Below the pieces are notes generated by a model. It searched no databases, was not told the origin of the DNA, and saw only the letters and a program-made list of their open reading frames with translations. Position numbers and translations under genes: made by a program. Shown in pieces: positions 42,213 through 51,366 of a stretch of 64,000 bases of DNA. Position 1 is the first letter of the stretch. Each line of letters opens with the position of its first letter. The DNA comes from Synergistaceae bacterium (GTDB lineage Bacteria > Synergistota > Synergistia > Synergistales > Aminobacteriaceae). Location: the NCBI GenBank assembly GCA_018436725.1, contig JAHDKT010000042.1, positions 62,001-126,000 on the forward strand, given 5' to 3'.

Positions 42213-44363
42213 TCAACGACCCCTCCATTTCGTCAGAAGCTTCGCAACGGGGAGTGAAAAGGCGCCTTCGACGGAAAGAGAGTCTCCGCCGGCCCTCCCG
42301 ACCGGAATGCAGGGGTAGCCGCTCCAAAGCGTCTTAAAGAGGGGTACTCTGCTCATCGGAACCGCGTAAAGGGCACGTGCGCCTCCCTCGCCGAAAAGAA
42401 AGACATCTTTGCGGGTGGGTACGGGCACTGCGGCCGCCGCTCCGACGCCGCTCTCCATGCTCTCTTTTGCAAGGGCCGCCGCAAGCCCTCCTCCAGAGAT
42501 CGCCCGTCCGCTGTGCGCCGCCTTCGATGACGCTGTTTTCAGCGCTCGTTCCACGAAGTCTTTTTCAGCCTCGGGAGAGAAGGGGAGCGGACGTCCTTCA
42601 AACCTGCCCTGCGAAAGGAGATAGCGGCTTCCGCCGAGCGACGGATTACATGGGCCCACAAGAAAGAGCACGTCGCCCTCTTCCCAGGAACCGGACGAAA
42701 GCGTAGCGTCCGTAGATGGAACGATTCCAACTGTTCCTACAACCGGCGTCGGGAGTATCGCTCCTTCTGGACTTTCATTGTACAGGCTCACATTTCCAGA
42801 GACCACTGGACAATTGAAGGCCGCGCACGCTTCCGCCATACCCTTGACGCATTCTTCAAGCACCCAGTACTGCTCGGGAACCTCCGGGGAGGGGAAGTTC
42901 AAGCAGTCCGTAAGGCCGGCTGCACGAGCGCCGGAGACCGCAAGATCGCGGACGCTGCGCGCAACTGTTTCGGCTCCGCCTCGGAAGGGGTCGAGCGAGC
43001 ATTTCCATGGATCGGCATCAAGGGTCATGGCGATCAACGAATCTCTCCCCTTGATTCTGAGCATGTTCACAGGATGCCCCGGGCCGACGACGGTGTTCAG
43101 CTGCACCATTGAGTCGTACTGCTCGTAAATGCTTTCTTTCGAAGCGAGCGAAGGCGATGAGAGCAGTGAGAGCAGCGCTTCGTTCCAGTCCTGCGGCAGA
43201 GGGATGTCCTCCACGTCGAACGTCCATCGCGCTTCAAGATCGGCGGGACGTCGGGACGGCCAGTGAATCTGCGGGCAGCGGTCCCCGATGAGCGTCGCGG
43301 GGAGGGAAGCCGCTCGCTCTCCATGAAAGAGTATGGTATATTCGTCTCCCTCGACGGTTTCGCCGAACTCCGCACAGTCCAACTCCCATTTCTCCGCGAT
43401 TTTCATCACTTCGGACAGGCGCGGCCGATCCACGATGAGCAGCATGCGTTCCTGCGACTCCGAGAGGGCGATCTCCCACGGTTCCATGTTCTCCGCCCGG
43501 AGGGGTACCTTATCGAAGTGCAGTATCATTCCCACGCCGCTCTTCGCCGCCACTTCGCTGGAGGAGGAGATGATGCCCGCCGCGCCCATGTCCTGCATGC
43601 TCACGATGAGTTTCTTCTCCTTCATTTCAAGGCACGCCTCGATGAGCAGCTTTTCGGCGAAGGGGTCTCCGATCTGTATCGAGGGTCTGCTCGCCTTGTT
43701 GTCCTCCGAAAGTTCAACCGACGCGAAGGCGGCGCCGGCGATGCCGTCGCGCCCCGTCTTCGAGCCCAGAAGGACGACCGCTTGCCCGGGCCGCGCCGTA
43801 CGAGAGCTGACGATCTCGTCCAGCGGAATCAGCCCGATGCAAAAAGCGTTCAGCAGCGGATTTTCGTTATAGCACGGATCGTAGACCGTTTTTCCCCCAA
43901 CTGTCGGAACACCGACGGCATTCCCGTATCCTCCGACTCCATGGACAATCCCGGAGGCCAGCGTTCGTGTTCGCGCTCGCTCGGGATCGCCGAAAAAGAG
44001 ACCGTCCAATGAAGCGACAGGCCTGGCGCCAAGGGCCAGGATATCCCTGATGATTCCTCCGACGCCTGTGGCCGCCCCTTGGTACGGGGCGACTGCGGAC
44101 GGATGATTGTGGCTCTCCACTTTGAATGCCGCACCCAGTCCTTCGCCGAGATCCACGATGCCGGCGTTCTCGCCGGGACCGAGAACCACTCGCTCCCCCT
44201 CGTTCGGAAACAGCTTCAGCAGATGCTTCGTCGACTTGTAGCTGCAATGTTCGGACCACATAACGCCCATAATGCGAAGTTCGCATTCGTTCGGCTCCCG
44301 GCCCAGAACGCGCTTGATCTCTTCGTACTCGGTCTCTCGAAGACCGGCTTTGCGAAAATCCAT
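42213..44363 (-). CDS. purL: Phosphoribosylformylglycinamidine synthase II
   Basis: The small-type PurL (716 residues) that works with PurS and PurQ. It starts MDFRKAGLRETEYEEIKRVL, then MGVMWSEHCSYKSTK, KVESHNHPSAVAPYQGAATG and SMQDMGAAGI. The ATG at 44363 follows AAGGAGG; a longer in-frame reading upstream lies inside purQ and is rejected. It abuts purF (no gap). Confidence 0.97.
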   Translation of the reverse strand: MDFRKAGLRETEYEEIKRVLGREPNECELRIMGVMWSEHCSYKSTKHLLKLFPNEGERVVLGPGENAGIVDLGEGLGAAFKVESHNHPSAVAPYQGAATGVGGIIRDILALGARPVASLDGLFFGDPERARTRTLASGIVHGVGGYGNAVGVPTVGGKTVYDPCYNENPLLNAFCIGLIPLDEIVSSRTARPGQAVVLLGSKTGRDGIAGAAFASVELSEDNKASRPSIQIGDPFAEKLLIEACLEMKEKKLIVSMQDMGAAGIISSSSEVAAKSGVGMILHFDKVPLRAENMEPWEIALSESQERMLLIVDRPRLSEVMKIAEKWELDCAEFGETVEGDEYTILFHGERAASLPATLIGDRCPQIHWPSRRPADLEARWTFDVEDIPLPQDWNEALLSLLSSPSLASKESIYEQYDSMVQLNTVVGPGHPVNMLRIKGRDSLIAMTLDADPWKCSLDPFRGGAETVARSVRDLAVSGARAAGLTDCLNFPSPEVPEQYWVLEECVKGMAEACAAFNCPVVSGNVSLYNESPEGAILPTPVVGTVGIVPSTDATLSSGSWEEGDVLFLVGPCNPSLGGSRYLLSQGRFEGRPLPFSPEAEKDFVERALKTASSKAAHSGRAISGGGLAAALAKESMESGVGAAAAVPVPTRKDVFLFGEGGARALYAVPMSRVPLFKTLWSGYPCIPVGRAGGDSLSVEGAFSLPVAKLLTKWRGR

Positions 44364-44364
44364 T

Positions 44365-45069
44365 TCATCGGCCTCCTTTTCGATACGCGTCGAAGAGCGA
44401 TCTCCAGAAAACACGGCCGTCCGCGCCCCCGAGCAGGGGATCGCTCGCCCGTTCGGGGTGGGGCATGAGTCCGAGGATATTTCCTCCCTCATTGACGATA
44501 CCCGCGATATTGTTCGCCGAGCCGTTTGGGTTCGACTCATCCTCCGCTTGGCCGTCGGGCGAGCAGTAACGGAAGACGACCCCTCCGCGTTCTTCGAGAG
44601 TTTTCAGCTCGCTTTCGGGCAATGTGTACAGTCCGTCGCCGTGAGCTATAGGGAATTGGACACACTGTCCCTTGCTGAAATTGGCCGTAAAGGGATTCGA
44701 AACGTTCTCCACGCGCAAGAAGCACGGCCTGCATATAAAGTCGAGCGTCCGGTTCGGAAGGAGCGCTCCGGGAAGCAGCTCCGACTCGGTGAGAATCTGG
44801 AAACCGTTGCAGATTCCCAGCAGCAGTCCTCCGCGTTTTCCGTGAGCAGCGACAGCTTTCATGATCGGAGAACGGGCGGCCATCGCGCCGCACCGCAGGT
44901 AGTCTCCGAAAGAGAAACCGCCGGGGAGAATGACAAGATCCGTATCTGCGGGAAGCGCCGTTTCTCTGTGCCATACGGCGCGAACTTTCGTCCCGAGAGT
45001 CTCCGCGACGGCGTGCATCACGTCCTGATCGCAGTTACTGCCGGGAAAGACAACGACCGCCGTGTTCAC
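44365..45069 (-). CDS. purQ: Phosphoribosylformylglycinamidine synthase I (glutaminase)
   Basis: A class I glutamine amidotransferase giving ammonia to PurL. The 234-residue protein has FPGSNCDQDV, GGFSFGDYLRCG, the nucleophile Cys in LLGICNGFQIL and a C-terminal His-Glu in LMPHPERASD. The start is GTG, right after the purS stop. Confidence 0.96.
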   Translation of the reverse strand: MNTAVVVFPGSNCDQDVMHAVAETLGTKVRAVWHRETALPADTDLVILPGGFSFGDYLRCGAMAARSPIMKAVAAHGKRGGLLLGICNGFQILTESELLPGALLPNRTLDFICRPCFLRVENVSNPFTANFSKGQCVQFPIAHGDGLYTLPESELKTLEERGGVVFRYCSPDGQAEDESNPNGSANNIAGIVNEGGNILGLMPHPERASDPLLGGADGRVFWRSLFDAYRKGGR

Positions 45070-45321
45070 CTACTCTCCCTCCACTTCGATACGGAACTGC
45101 TCGATAACGCCGTTCACCAGCAGATCGTCGCACATCCTCTCGGCTTCTCTTCGCGCGGCTTCGGCGGATTCGCCTTCCACCCACACCTGAATATATTTTC
45201 CTACTTTAACGGAGCGGAGCGTCTCGTGACCCAGAGAAACAAGAGAACGCTCGACCGCCTTGCCCTGGATATCCAGTACGCCTTCCTGAAGCTCGATGAA
45301 GATGGAAACACGATGGATCAC
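45070..45321 (-). CDS. purS: Phosphoribosylformylglycinamidine synthase subunit PurS
   Basis: The small bridging subunit (83 residues) of the three-part FGAM synthase. Typical segments are LQEGVLDIQGKAVERSLVSL and VGKYIQVWVEGE. The GTG at 45321 overlaps the purC TGA (GTGA) and follows GAGGGGGG. Confidence 0.94.
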   Translation of the reverse strand: MIHRVSIFIELQEGVLDIQGKAVERSLVSLGHETLRSVKVGKYIQVWVEGESAEAARREAERMCDDLLVNGVIEQFRIEVEGE

Positions 45322-46049
45322 TTCGCGCCCCCCTCTTCGGCCGGGGAGGAGATGCGTCTCCATATCTCCTGATACGCTCCGAGGACATCCCCCAGATCTT
45401 TACGGAAGCGATCCTTGTCGAGTCTGTTCTTGGTGTCCCTGTCCCAGAAGCGGCACGTATCGGGGGAGACTTCGTCCGCGAGAAGCAGGTTGCCTTCGGT
45501 GTCGAGCCCGAACTCAAGCTTGAAATCGACGAGGATGATCCCCAACCCGGAGAAGTACTCCGAAAGAACGCCGTTGACCTTCAGCGTGATTTCCTTTATT
45601 TTTGATAGCTGTTCTTCCGTACTCCATCCGAAGAGCACCGCATGGTCTTCCGTGATAAGAGGGTCGCCCAGCGCGTCATCTTTAAGATACAGCTCGACCA
45701 GCGGACGGGGCAGCGTTTTCCCCTCTTCGACACCGAGGCGCTTGCAGAGCGAGCCGGTGGTAATGTTCCGAACAACGACCTCGATAGGGACGATGGAAAC
45801 TTTTTTTACGATCTGGTGAATGTTGTCGACTCTTTCGATGAAGTGTGTGGGAATGCCCTTCGCGGTAAGGAGTTCGAAAAGCGCTGAACTGATAAGGTTG
45901 TTCAGTTCGCCTTTGCCTTCGATGGAATCTTTTTTCAGTGCGTTGAACGCCGTTAAGGAGTTTTTGTACTCTATAATACAGAGATTCGCATCGTCCGTTT
46001 CGTAGATTTTTTTCGCTTTGCCTTCGTAAAGAAACTTCTTTTTTTCCAA
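45318..46049 (-). CDS. purC: SAICAR synthase
   Basis: Joins aspartate to CAIR. The 243-residue enzyme begins MEKKKFLYEGKAKKIYETDD and contains EVVVRNITTGSLCKRLG and DFKLEFGLD. The start is TTG at 46049, eight bases after GGAGGTG. First gene of the pur operon, whose order is purC-S-Q-L-F-M-N-H-D-E with overlaps or gaps under 25 bases. Confidence 0.97.
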   Translation of the reverse strand: MEKKKFLYEGKAKKIYETDDANLCIIEYKNSLTAFNALKKDSIEGKGELNNLISSALFELLTAKGIPTHFIERVDNIHQIVKKVSIVPIEVVVRNITTGSLCKRLGVEEGKTLPRPLVELYLKDDALGDPLITEDHAVLFGWSTEEQLSKIKEITLKVNGVLSEYFSGLGIILVDFKLEFGLDTEGNLLLADEVSPDTCRFWDRDTKNRLDKDRFRKDLGDVLGAYQEIWRRISSPAEEGGAK

Positions 46050-46073
46050 GGTGGGACACCTCCAAGGATTATA

Positions 46074-46110
46074 ATGCTAACATTATTTATCGCCATGCTA
46101 AAAATGTCAA
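46074..46110 (-). promoter_or_regulatory. pur operon promoter with direct repeats
   Basis: On the minus strand, TTGACA (46105-46110) and AATAAT (46082-46087) are 17 bases apart. The heptamer TTAGCAT occurs in the spacer (46095-46101) and near the start site (46074-46080), exactly 21 bases apart, on one DNA face. This is a candidate operator for the PurR encoded at 56165. It does not match the B. subtilis PurBox. Confidence 0.55.
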
Positions 46111-46149
46111 CAGCATATCCGCGGTGAATTTGTGCAGGAAGGTGATTTT

Positions 46150-46815
46150 GTGAATGATCCGAAAGAAGAGCTTCCGAAAACAACGCTGATTCTCGCCGGA
46201 GGACGGGGGAAGAGAATGGGCGGTGATAAGCTTGCGCTCGCCGTTGATGCTGAACCGCTTTTGTCGAAGGTGCTCAGGAGAGTGCGCGATTTTTCGGAGG
46301 AAATACTTCTTTCGGTCGCCTCTCGGCAACTTCCGTATGTTTCGACGGTGTTGTCGGGTATAATCTCTCTGTATGGTATTCGTGTCGTCGAAGATCGGAC
46401 CGCTCTTTTCTCGTACACCGATGCGGAAGGAAAGAGCAGCGGCCCTCTCGCAGGGATAGTCGCCGGCCTTGAAGCATCTTCATCGGACTGGATTTTTGTC
46501 TGCGCATGCGACATGCCGCGGATATCGGAGTCAGTTGTACGGACGCTCTGGAAACACGGAGACAAGAGCGCATCCGTGATCGTTCCGTTCATCGGCGGGT
46601 TCTACGAACCCCTCCATGCATTCTACAGAAAAACCTGTATCACGGCGGCGACGGAAATTCTGGAGAGCGGACGACGGAAGACCACCGCATTCTACGGTTC
46701 GGTTCGCGTGTCGTCTGTAGGCGAGGAGTTTTTCTCCCATCTCCCTGGTTTCAGAAGATCTTTTGAGAATATCAACAGTAAGTCCGATCTGGAAAAAATG
46801 GCCGGACTCCTGTGA
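46150..46815 (+). CDS. mobA: Molybdenum cofactor guanylyltransferase-like protein
   Basis: Attaches GMP to molybdopterin to make the MGD cofactor. The 221-residue product shows the nucleotide motif [16 protein letters not shown] (about 14-29), [11 protein letters not shown] and CDMPRIS. The GTG at 46150 lies six bases after GGAAGGT. It is divergent from purC. No molybdoenzyme gene is near. Confidence 0.88.
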   Translation: MNDPKEELPKTTLILAGGRGKRMGGDKLALAVDAEPLLSKVLRRVRDFSEEILLSVASRQLPYVSTVLSGIISLYGIRVVEDRTALFSYTDAEGKSSGPLAGIVAGLEASSSDWIFVCACDMPRISESVVRTLWKHGDKSASVIVPFIGGFYEPLHAFYRKTCITAATEILESGRRKTTAFYGSVRVSSVGEEFFSHLPGFRRSFENINSKSDLEKMAGLL

Positions 46816-46871
46816 AGGAATCCGGCAGCATAGTACACGAAAGCGCCGCTATTTGTGGAAGGAGACGTTGT

Positions 46872-48680
46872 ATGGAACAGGAACGCATTCGCAACTTCTG
46901 TATCATCGCTCATATAGATCACGGGAAATCCACCCTCGCGGACAGGCTTCTCGAAGCGACGCAGACCATTGAATCCCGGGACATGAAGCAGCAAATTCTC
47001 GACTCTCTGGATCTTGAAAGGGAGCGGGGAATAACGATCAAGCTGGTCCCCGTGCGCATGAAATACAAAGCCGCGGACGGCCGCGACTACATTCTCAACC
47101 TCATCGACACCCCGGGCCACGTGGATTTCGGTTATGAGGTCTCCCGGTCGCTGGCCGCCTGCGAAGGCGCCTTGCTTATCGTCGACGCCACGCAGGGGGT
47201 GGAAGCCCAGACGCTCGCCAACGCATACATGGCGGTGGAGCAAGGGCTGGAGATTCTTCCCGTTATCAATAAGATCGACCTTCCTTCGTCGCGGCCCGAT
47301 TATGTCATAAAGGAGATCGAGGATGTGGTCGGACTCGACTGCGACAATGTCATCCTCGCCAGCGCCAAAGAGGGGAGGGGAATCTCCGAGATACTCGAAC
47401 GCATCGTCAAGGCGGTTCCCGCTCCCTCGGGCGATCCGCAAGCGCCCCTGCAGGCGATGATCTTCGATTCGAAATACGACAACTACAAAGGTGTCATCTG
47501 TTACGTCCGTGTCGTCAACGGAACGCTTCGTCCGGGCAGAAACATACGTTTCATGGCCACGGGCGGCGTTTTCCCGCTGGAGGAGGTCGGCGTGCTCCGC
47601 CCCAACTTCGAACCCTGCGATGAACTCACAGCCGGCGAGGTCGGCTACGTGGTCTCGAACATCAAGACCGTCGCGGAGGCACACGTCGGCGATACCATCA
47701 CCGAGGACGCTCGTCCGGCTTTCTCTCCGCTCCCCGGCTACAGAAAAGTGAAGCCGGTCGTATTCTGCGGTTTCTACCCCGTGGAGAGGGACGACTATCC
47801 GCAGCTCCGCGACGCCTTGGAGAAGCTCACGCTCAACGACTCCTCGATCTCCTTCGAACCGGAGACTTCGGTTGCTCTCGGTTTCGGTTTCCGCTGCGGC
47901 TTTCTCGGATTGCTCCACATGGACGTTTCGAAGGAACGCCTTCGCCGGGAGTTCGGCGTCGAACTCGTGGCGACGTCGCCGAATGTTATCTACGAACTGA
48001 CCACGAAGAGCGGCGAAATCATCGAAGCCCATCGTCCCTCCGATTTCCCTGAAATAGGAGAGATCGACGAGGTCCGCGAACCCATGATCAAGCTGACGCT
48101 CTTCGTTCCCTCCGACTACGTCGGAAAGGTGATGAAACTCTGCCAGGACAAGAGGGGGACCTATGTCTCCATGGATTACCTTGCTCCGGACCGGGTCCGT
48201 CTGATCTACGAAATACCTCTTGCCGAGTTCATCATCGACTTTCACGATAAGCTGAAGTCGCAGACCAGAGGGTACGCATCCCTGGATTACGAACATACGG
48301 GGCTGAAGGCTTCCGACCTGGTTCGCGTCGATGTGCTGATCAACAGTGAGGCTGCGGACGCCTTTTCCTTCATCTGCCACAGGGACGCGGCGTATACTCG
48401 AGGGCAGGCCGTAGTACGCAAACTCAAGGAGCTGATTCCGAGCCAACTTTTCGAAGTACCTCTGCAGGCGTCCATAGGGAAGAAAGTGATCGTCCGTCAG
48501 AACGTCAAACCGCTCCGTAAGGATGTGCTGGCGAAGTGCTACGGGGGCGACATCACGCGGAAACGTAAGCTTCTTGAAAAACAAAAAGAAGGGAAGAAGC
48601 GCATGAAGCAAATCGGTCGCGTCTCCATCCCTCAGGAAGCCTTCCTCGCCTTCCTGAAGGTTGATGAGGATGAGGAATAA
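46872..48680 (+). CDS. lepA: Elongation factor 4 (LepA)
   Basis: A ribosomal back-translocase or initiation-linked GTPase, 602 residues. G1 AHIDHGKST, the switch region [17 protein letters not shown] and [11 protein letters not shown] are clear, and the LepA-specific C-terminal [20 protein letters not shown] is present. The ATG at 46872 follows GGAAGGAG. It overlaps hemW by 11 bases, a frequent lepA-hemW pairing. Confidence 0.97.
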   Translation: MEQERIRNFCIIAHIDHGKSTLADRLLEATQTIESRDMKQQILDSLDLERERGITIKLVPVRMKYKAADGRDYILNLIDTPGHVDFGYEVSRSLAACEGALLIVDATQGVEAQTLANAYMAVEQGLEILPVINKIDLPSSRPDYVIKEIEDVVGLDCDNVILASAKEGRGISEILERIVKAVPAPSGDPQAPLQAMIFDSKYDNYKGVICYVRVVNGTLRPGRNIRFMATGGVFPLEEVGVLRPNFEPCDELTAGEVGYVVSNIKTVAEAHVGDTITEDARPAFSPLPGYRKVKPVVFCGFYPVERDDYPQLRDALEKLTLNDSSISFEPETSVALGFGFRCGFLGLLHMDVSKERLRREFGVELVATSPNVIYELTTKSGEIIEAHRPSDFPEIGEIDEVREPMIKLTLFVPSDYVGKVMKLCQDKRGTYVSMDYLAPDRVRLIYEIPLAEFIIDFHDKLKSQTRGYASLDYEHTGLKASDLVRVDVLINSEAADAFSFICHRDAAYTRGQAVVRKLKELIPSQLFEVPLQASIGKKVIVRQNVKPLRKDVLAKCYGGDITRKRKLLEKQKEGKKRMKQIGRVSIPQEAFLAFLKVDEDEE

Positions 48681-49836
48681 CGCAGGGGACGAGATTGCGC
48701 GTCGTCTCGCCGCCGCCGGAAAGGAGATTTCGATCTACGTTCATCTTCCTTTCTGCGCCGGAAAGTGTCCCTACTGTTCATTTGTCAGCATGGTCCCGAA
48801 ATACGGTGAGATCGAAGAGTACTGTAAGCTTCTGCGGTCGGAAATCCGTTTTTTCGGAGATCGTCTGGCCGGAACAAGACTCTCCGCTAAGACGCTCTAT
48901 TTCGGGGGGGGAACGCCGACACTGCTCCCTCCGGCTGAATGGAGACGCCTCTTGGACTGCATCCGCGAAAACATCGCCCTCGCCGAACAGATCGAAATCA
49001 GCGTGGAGGCAAATCCGGAATCCCTCACCGAAGAGCATGTGCGCCTGTGGAGGGAAGAAACCGTCGCCAGAATCAGCATCGGCGTGCAAAGCCTCTCCGA
49101 TGGAGAACTCCGCTGGCTGGGACGTCTTCACGACGCCGCGCGAGCCCGAGCAGCGCTCTCCATGTGCGTCGGGTACGGTTTTTCGGTCAGCGCCGATCTT
49201 ATGTTCGGGCTGGCAGGGCAGTCGATTCGTTCCTTTTCAAGTTCGGTAAAAGAGGCGCTCTCTCTCGGCGTGGAACATCTCTCGTTGTATCAGCTCGCCA
49301 TCGACGAAAAGAGCCGCTGGTTCGTAACGCCGCCGGAAGGACGGAGCGACGGCTATCCGTTCTACAGGTGGAGCCAGTGGTATCTCCCCCGGAAAGGATT
49401 CGTCCAGTATGAAATTTCGAGCTTCGCTCTTCCGGGCAAGGAGTGCAGGCATAATAGCTCCTACTGGAGAAACGATCCTGTGCTCGCTCTCGGCGCGAGC
49501 GCATGGGGGTATGCGGAGGGGGTCCGCTACTGCAACGAACGGACGCTCGAAAGCTATGGCAAAACGGTGCGGCGCAGTGGACACGCCGTTGCGGAGATGG
49601 AAACCCACGATACCGCGAAACGTGCGCGCGAGGCTGCGATCCTCCTTCTGCGAACTTCCTGCGGGATTCTGTTCGAACCTTTCTCCTCGCGGTACGGTGA
49701 GGATGCGTTATCGGCGATCCTGCGGATTCTGGAAGAAAACGCGCCGTCCGATTGTTTCGTGAGGAATGCTTTCTCTCTTGCGCTCTCGCCTAAAGGGATG
49801 AGGGTCGCGAACGCTCTGTGGAGTCTGATAGTGTAA
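48670..49836 (+). CDS. hemW: Radical SAM protein HemW (coproporphyrinogen dehydrogenase homologue)
   Basis: A radical SAM heme chaperone. [18 protein letters not shown] holds the cluster motif CxxxCxxC, then [24 protein letters not shown] and RISIGVQSL follow. 388 residues from the ATG at 48670, which sits nine bases after GAAGG; in-frame starts 6 and 9 bases upstream are possible. True oxygen-independent HemN is longer, so HemW is preferred. Confidence 0.93.
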   Translation: MRNNAGDEIARRLAAAGKEISIYVHLPFCAGKCPYCSFVSMVPKYGEIEEYCKLLRSEIRFFGDRLAGTRLSAKTLYFGGGTPTLLPPAEWRRLLDCIRENIALAEQIEISVEANPESLTEEHVRLWREETVARISIGVQSLSDGELRWLGRLHDAARARAALSMCVGYGFSVSADLMFGLAGQSIRSFSSSVKEALSLGVEHLSLYQLAIDEKSRWFVTPPEGRSDGYPFYRWSQWYLPRKGFVQYEISSFALPGKECRHNSSYWRNDPVLALGASAWGYAEGVRYCNERTLESYGKTVRRSGHAVAEMETHDTAKRAREAAILLLRTSCGILFEPFSSRYGEDALSAILRILEENAPSDCFVRNAFSLALSPKGMRVANALWSLIV

Positions 49837-49856
49837 ACAGCGCCCAGGAAAGGAAG

Positions 49857-50447
49857 ATGCTGCCGATGGAATACGGCATGATTCGGTTCACCCCGGAGGA
49901 CTCCTACGTCGTCGAGGATATTCTGCTTATGCTCTCCCGCTTTTATCCTGCCCGTCCCGTGAAAGGATACTCCGTAGACGTGGCGGATTCGCTTCGCGGA
50001 GGTTTGTCGTTCATTGAAGGCGACGACGAAAGCGAAGCGTACTGCAAAGGACTTCTGCTCTCGCTCGCGAGAGTGTACGTCTCTATGGACGACGCCGGGG
50101 GGGCGGTGCTCATAGCCGCCGACTCCATGGAGGAGCGGGCGCGCTGGATCAGTTCGCAGTGGAAATCGCGCTCCGGAAAGACCTTCAACGGAGTGATCCA
50201 TCATACCTATCCAGGAAACGGGTGGAGTCTGGTAGGAATCGCGGCCCCCGGATGGATGGTGCTTTTCGACGACGAAACAGAGGGAGCGGAACAGGATTGG
50301 CTCGAGGCGGATCTTCGCGTAGCGTATCTTCCGGCGGACGACGAGGTGCTTGCATTCCTTTCTCCGGACAGAAGATCGACGGACGTTCTCTCTTTACTCG
50401 CCGAATACCTCCTTACCTGTCTCCCGGCAAGAAACGATACCCCGTGA
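49857..50447 (+). CDS. Hypothetical protein, about 196 residues
   Basis: No family is recognised. The product is soluble and acidic, with FTPEDSYVVEDILLMLSRFY near the start, a central GVIHHTYPGNGWSLVGIAAPG and a Leu-rich C-terminus. There is no signal peptide. It follows hemW by 20 bases and probably shares its transcript. ATG 49857 has GGAAAGGAAG directly before it; ATG 49866 is an alternative. Confidence 0.7.
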   Translation: MLPMEYGMIRFTPEDSYVVEDILLMLSRFYPARPVKGYSVDVADSLRGGLSFIEGDDESEAYCKGLLLSLARVYVSMDDAGGAVLIAADSMEERARWISSQWKSRSGKTFNGVIHHTYPGNGWSLVGIAAPGWMVLFDDETEGAEQDWLEADLRVAYLPADDEVLAFLSPDRRSTDVLSLLAEYLLTCLPARNDTP

Positions 50448-50466
50448 GCGTAGTGCGTCTCCGAAG

Positions 50467-50507
50467 AAAGCAAGGCGGCGTCCCTCCGGGGAACGCCGCC
50501 TTGCTTT
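50467..50507. terminator. 15-bp stem-loop between convergent genes
   Basis: AAAGCAAGGCGGCGT (50467-50481) pairs perfectly with ACGCCGCCTTGCTTT (50493-50507); the loop itself can form CCC-GGG. It separates the hypothetical gene from the convergent yedF. The short T-run at the arm end could serve the plus strand. Confidence 0.65.
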
Positions 50508-50515
50508 GCGAAGCA

Positions 50516-51196
50516 TTACAGAGAGAGGGTCTTTCCGGCAGCCAAAAGAGATTCCGTGATCTCGAACATGTTGGATATCACGCCGGCGCCGATATCCGAA
50601 GTGATACCGAAGTGGTTGGTGCACGTGCCGCAGACGAGAATGCGGACGCCTTTTTTTTCGAGCAGCGACAGGTGATCAAGCGATGCGGTGTGCTTCATCG
50701 CCAAATGCACCCCCTCGTTCATCAAAGCGATTACCGAGGGAAGCGGAGACATTTGAGAAATCGTACCTAGGAACCCTTTCATCAGCACCTCTCCAAGAAG
50801 CGCGTCGTCGCCTCCTATCCCTTTTCTTGTTATCAGTACAGCGCACCGTGCGGGAACGGCCGCCGTCTCGGCAGGACGAAAGTCCGCAGTCGGCGCGGAC
50901 TGAGGAGCGCGCGGTATATCCGAGGCAGCCGATACCGAAGAATCCGCGGAAGGAGAAGGAGGGACGTCCGTCGACAATGATACTTCGGAACGAACCGAGG
51001 CTCGAATTATAATCGACCCCTCCTCGTCGAAGATTCTCACTGAATAGCCGTTCTTTTCAAGGTATCTCTGTACATTCGATGCGGAGACCGCGTTGTCGAG
51101 GAAGACCTCTATCTCCGTCTCCCCTTTTTCCACATGCACTTTCGTCATCATGACGGGTTGCGGGCAGCTTCTGCCCCGAGCGTCTATCTTCCCCAT
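50516..51196 (-). CDS. yedF: Selenium-metabolism protein YedF (TusA-DsrE fusion)
   Basis: The 226-residue protein combines an N-terminal TusA-like domain (MGKIDARGRSCPQPVMMTK, with Cys-Pro) and a C-terminal DsrE-like domain ending RILVCGTCTNHFGITSDIGA. A Ser/Pro/Ala-rich linker (about 85-125) joins them. This architecture is the YedF family tied to selenium use by genomic association. It is divergent from selA-selB. The ATG at 51196 lies eight bases after GGGAGG. Confidence 0.9.
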   Translation of the reverse strand: MGKIDARGRSCPQPVMMTKVHVEKGETEIEVFLDNAVSASNVQRYLEKNGYSVRIFDEEGSIIIRASVRSEVSLSTDVPPSPSADSSVSAASDIPRAPQSAPTADFRPAETAAVPARCAVLITRKGIGGDDALLGEVLMKGFLGTISQMSPLPSVIALMNEGVHLAMKHTASLDHLSLLEKKGVRILVCGTCTNHFGITSDIGAGVISNMFEITESLLAAGKTLSL

Positions 51197-51213
51197 TCTG
51201 TGCGCCTCCCTGC

Positions 51214-51301
51214 CCCGTGCATTCGGAATACACGGGAGAAATAGTGACACCGTATTTCCCTCTGGCGAACCAATTATAATGTAGAATAGATTCGAGGACA
51301 A
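51214..51301 (-). promoter_or_regulatory. yedF promoter and leader hairpin, shared with selA
   Basis: On the minus strand, TTGTCC (51296-51301) and TATAAT (51273-51278) are 17 bases apart. The -10 is inside ATTATAAT, which also reads as a -10 for selA on the other strand. In the yedF leader, CCCGTG (51214-51219) pairs with CACGGG (51231-51236), with extra ATTC/GAAT pairing, just before the ribosome site. Confidence 0.5.
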
Positions 51302-51366
51302 ATTTTCTCCGAAAAAAAGATGTTCGCCTGCGGTACAGGGCGATGCGGAAAGGTGATTGATCTGTC

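Noticed and set aside
46074..46110. Riboswitch (PreQ1 or purine) in front of purC
   Set aside because: The start codon lies about 30 bases from the predicted transcription start, too short for an aptamer; direct repeats fit an operator better.
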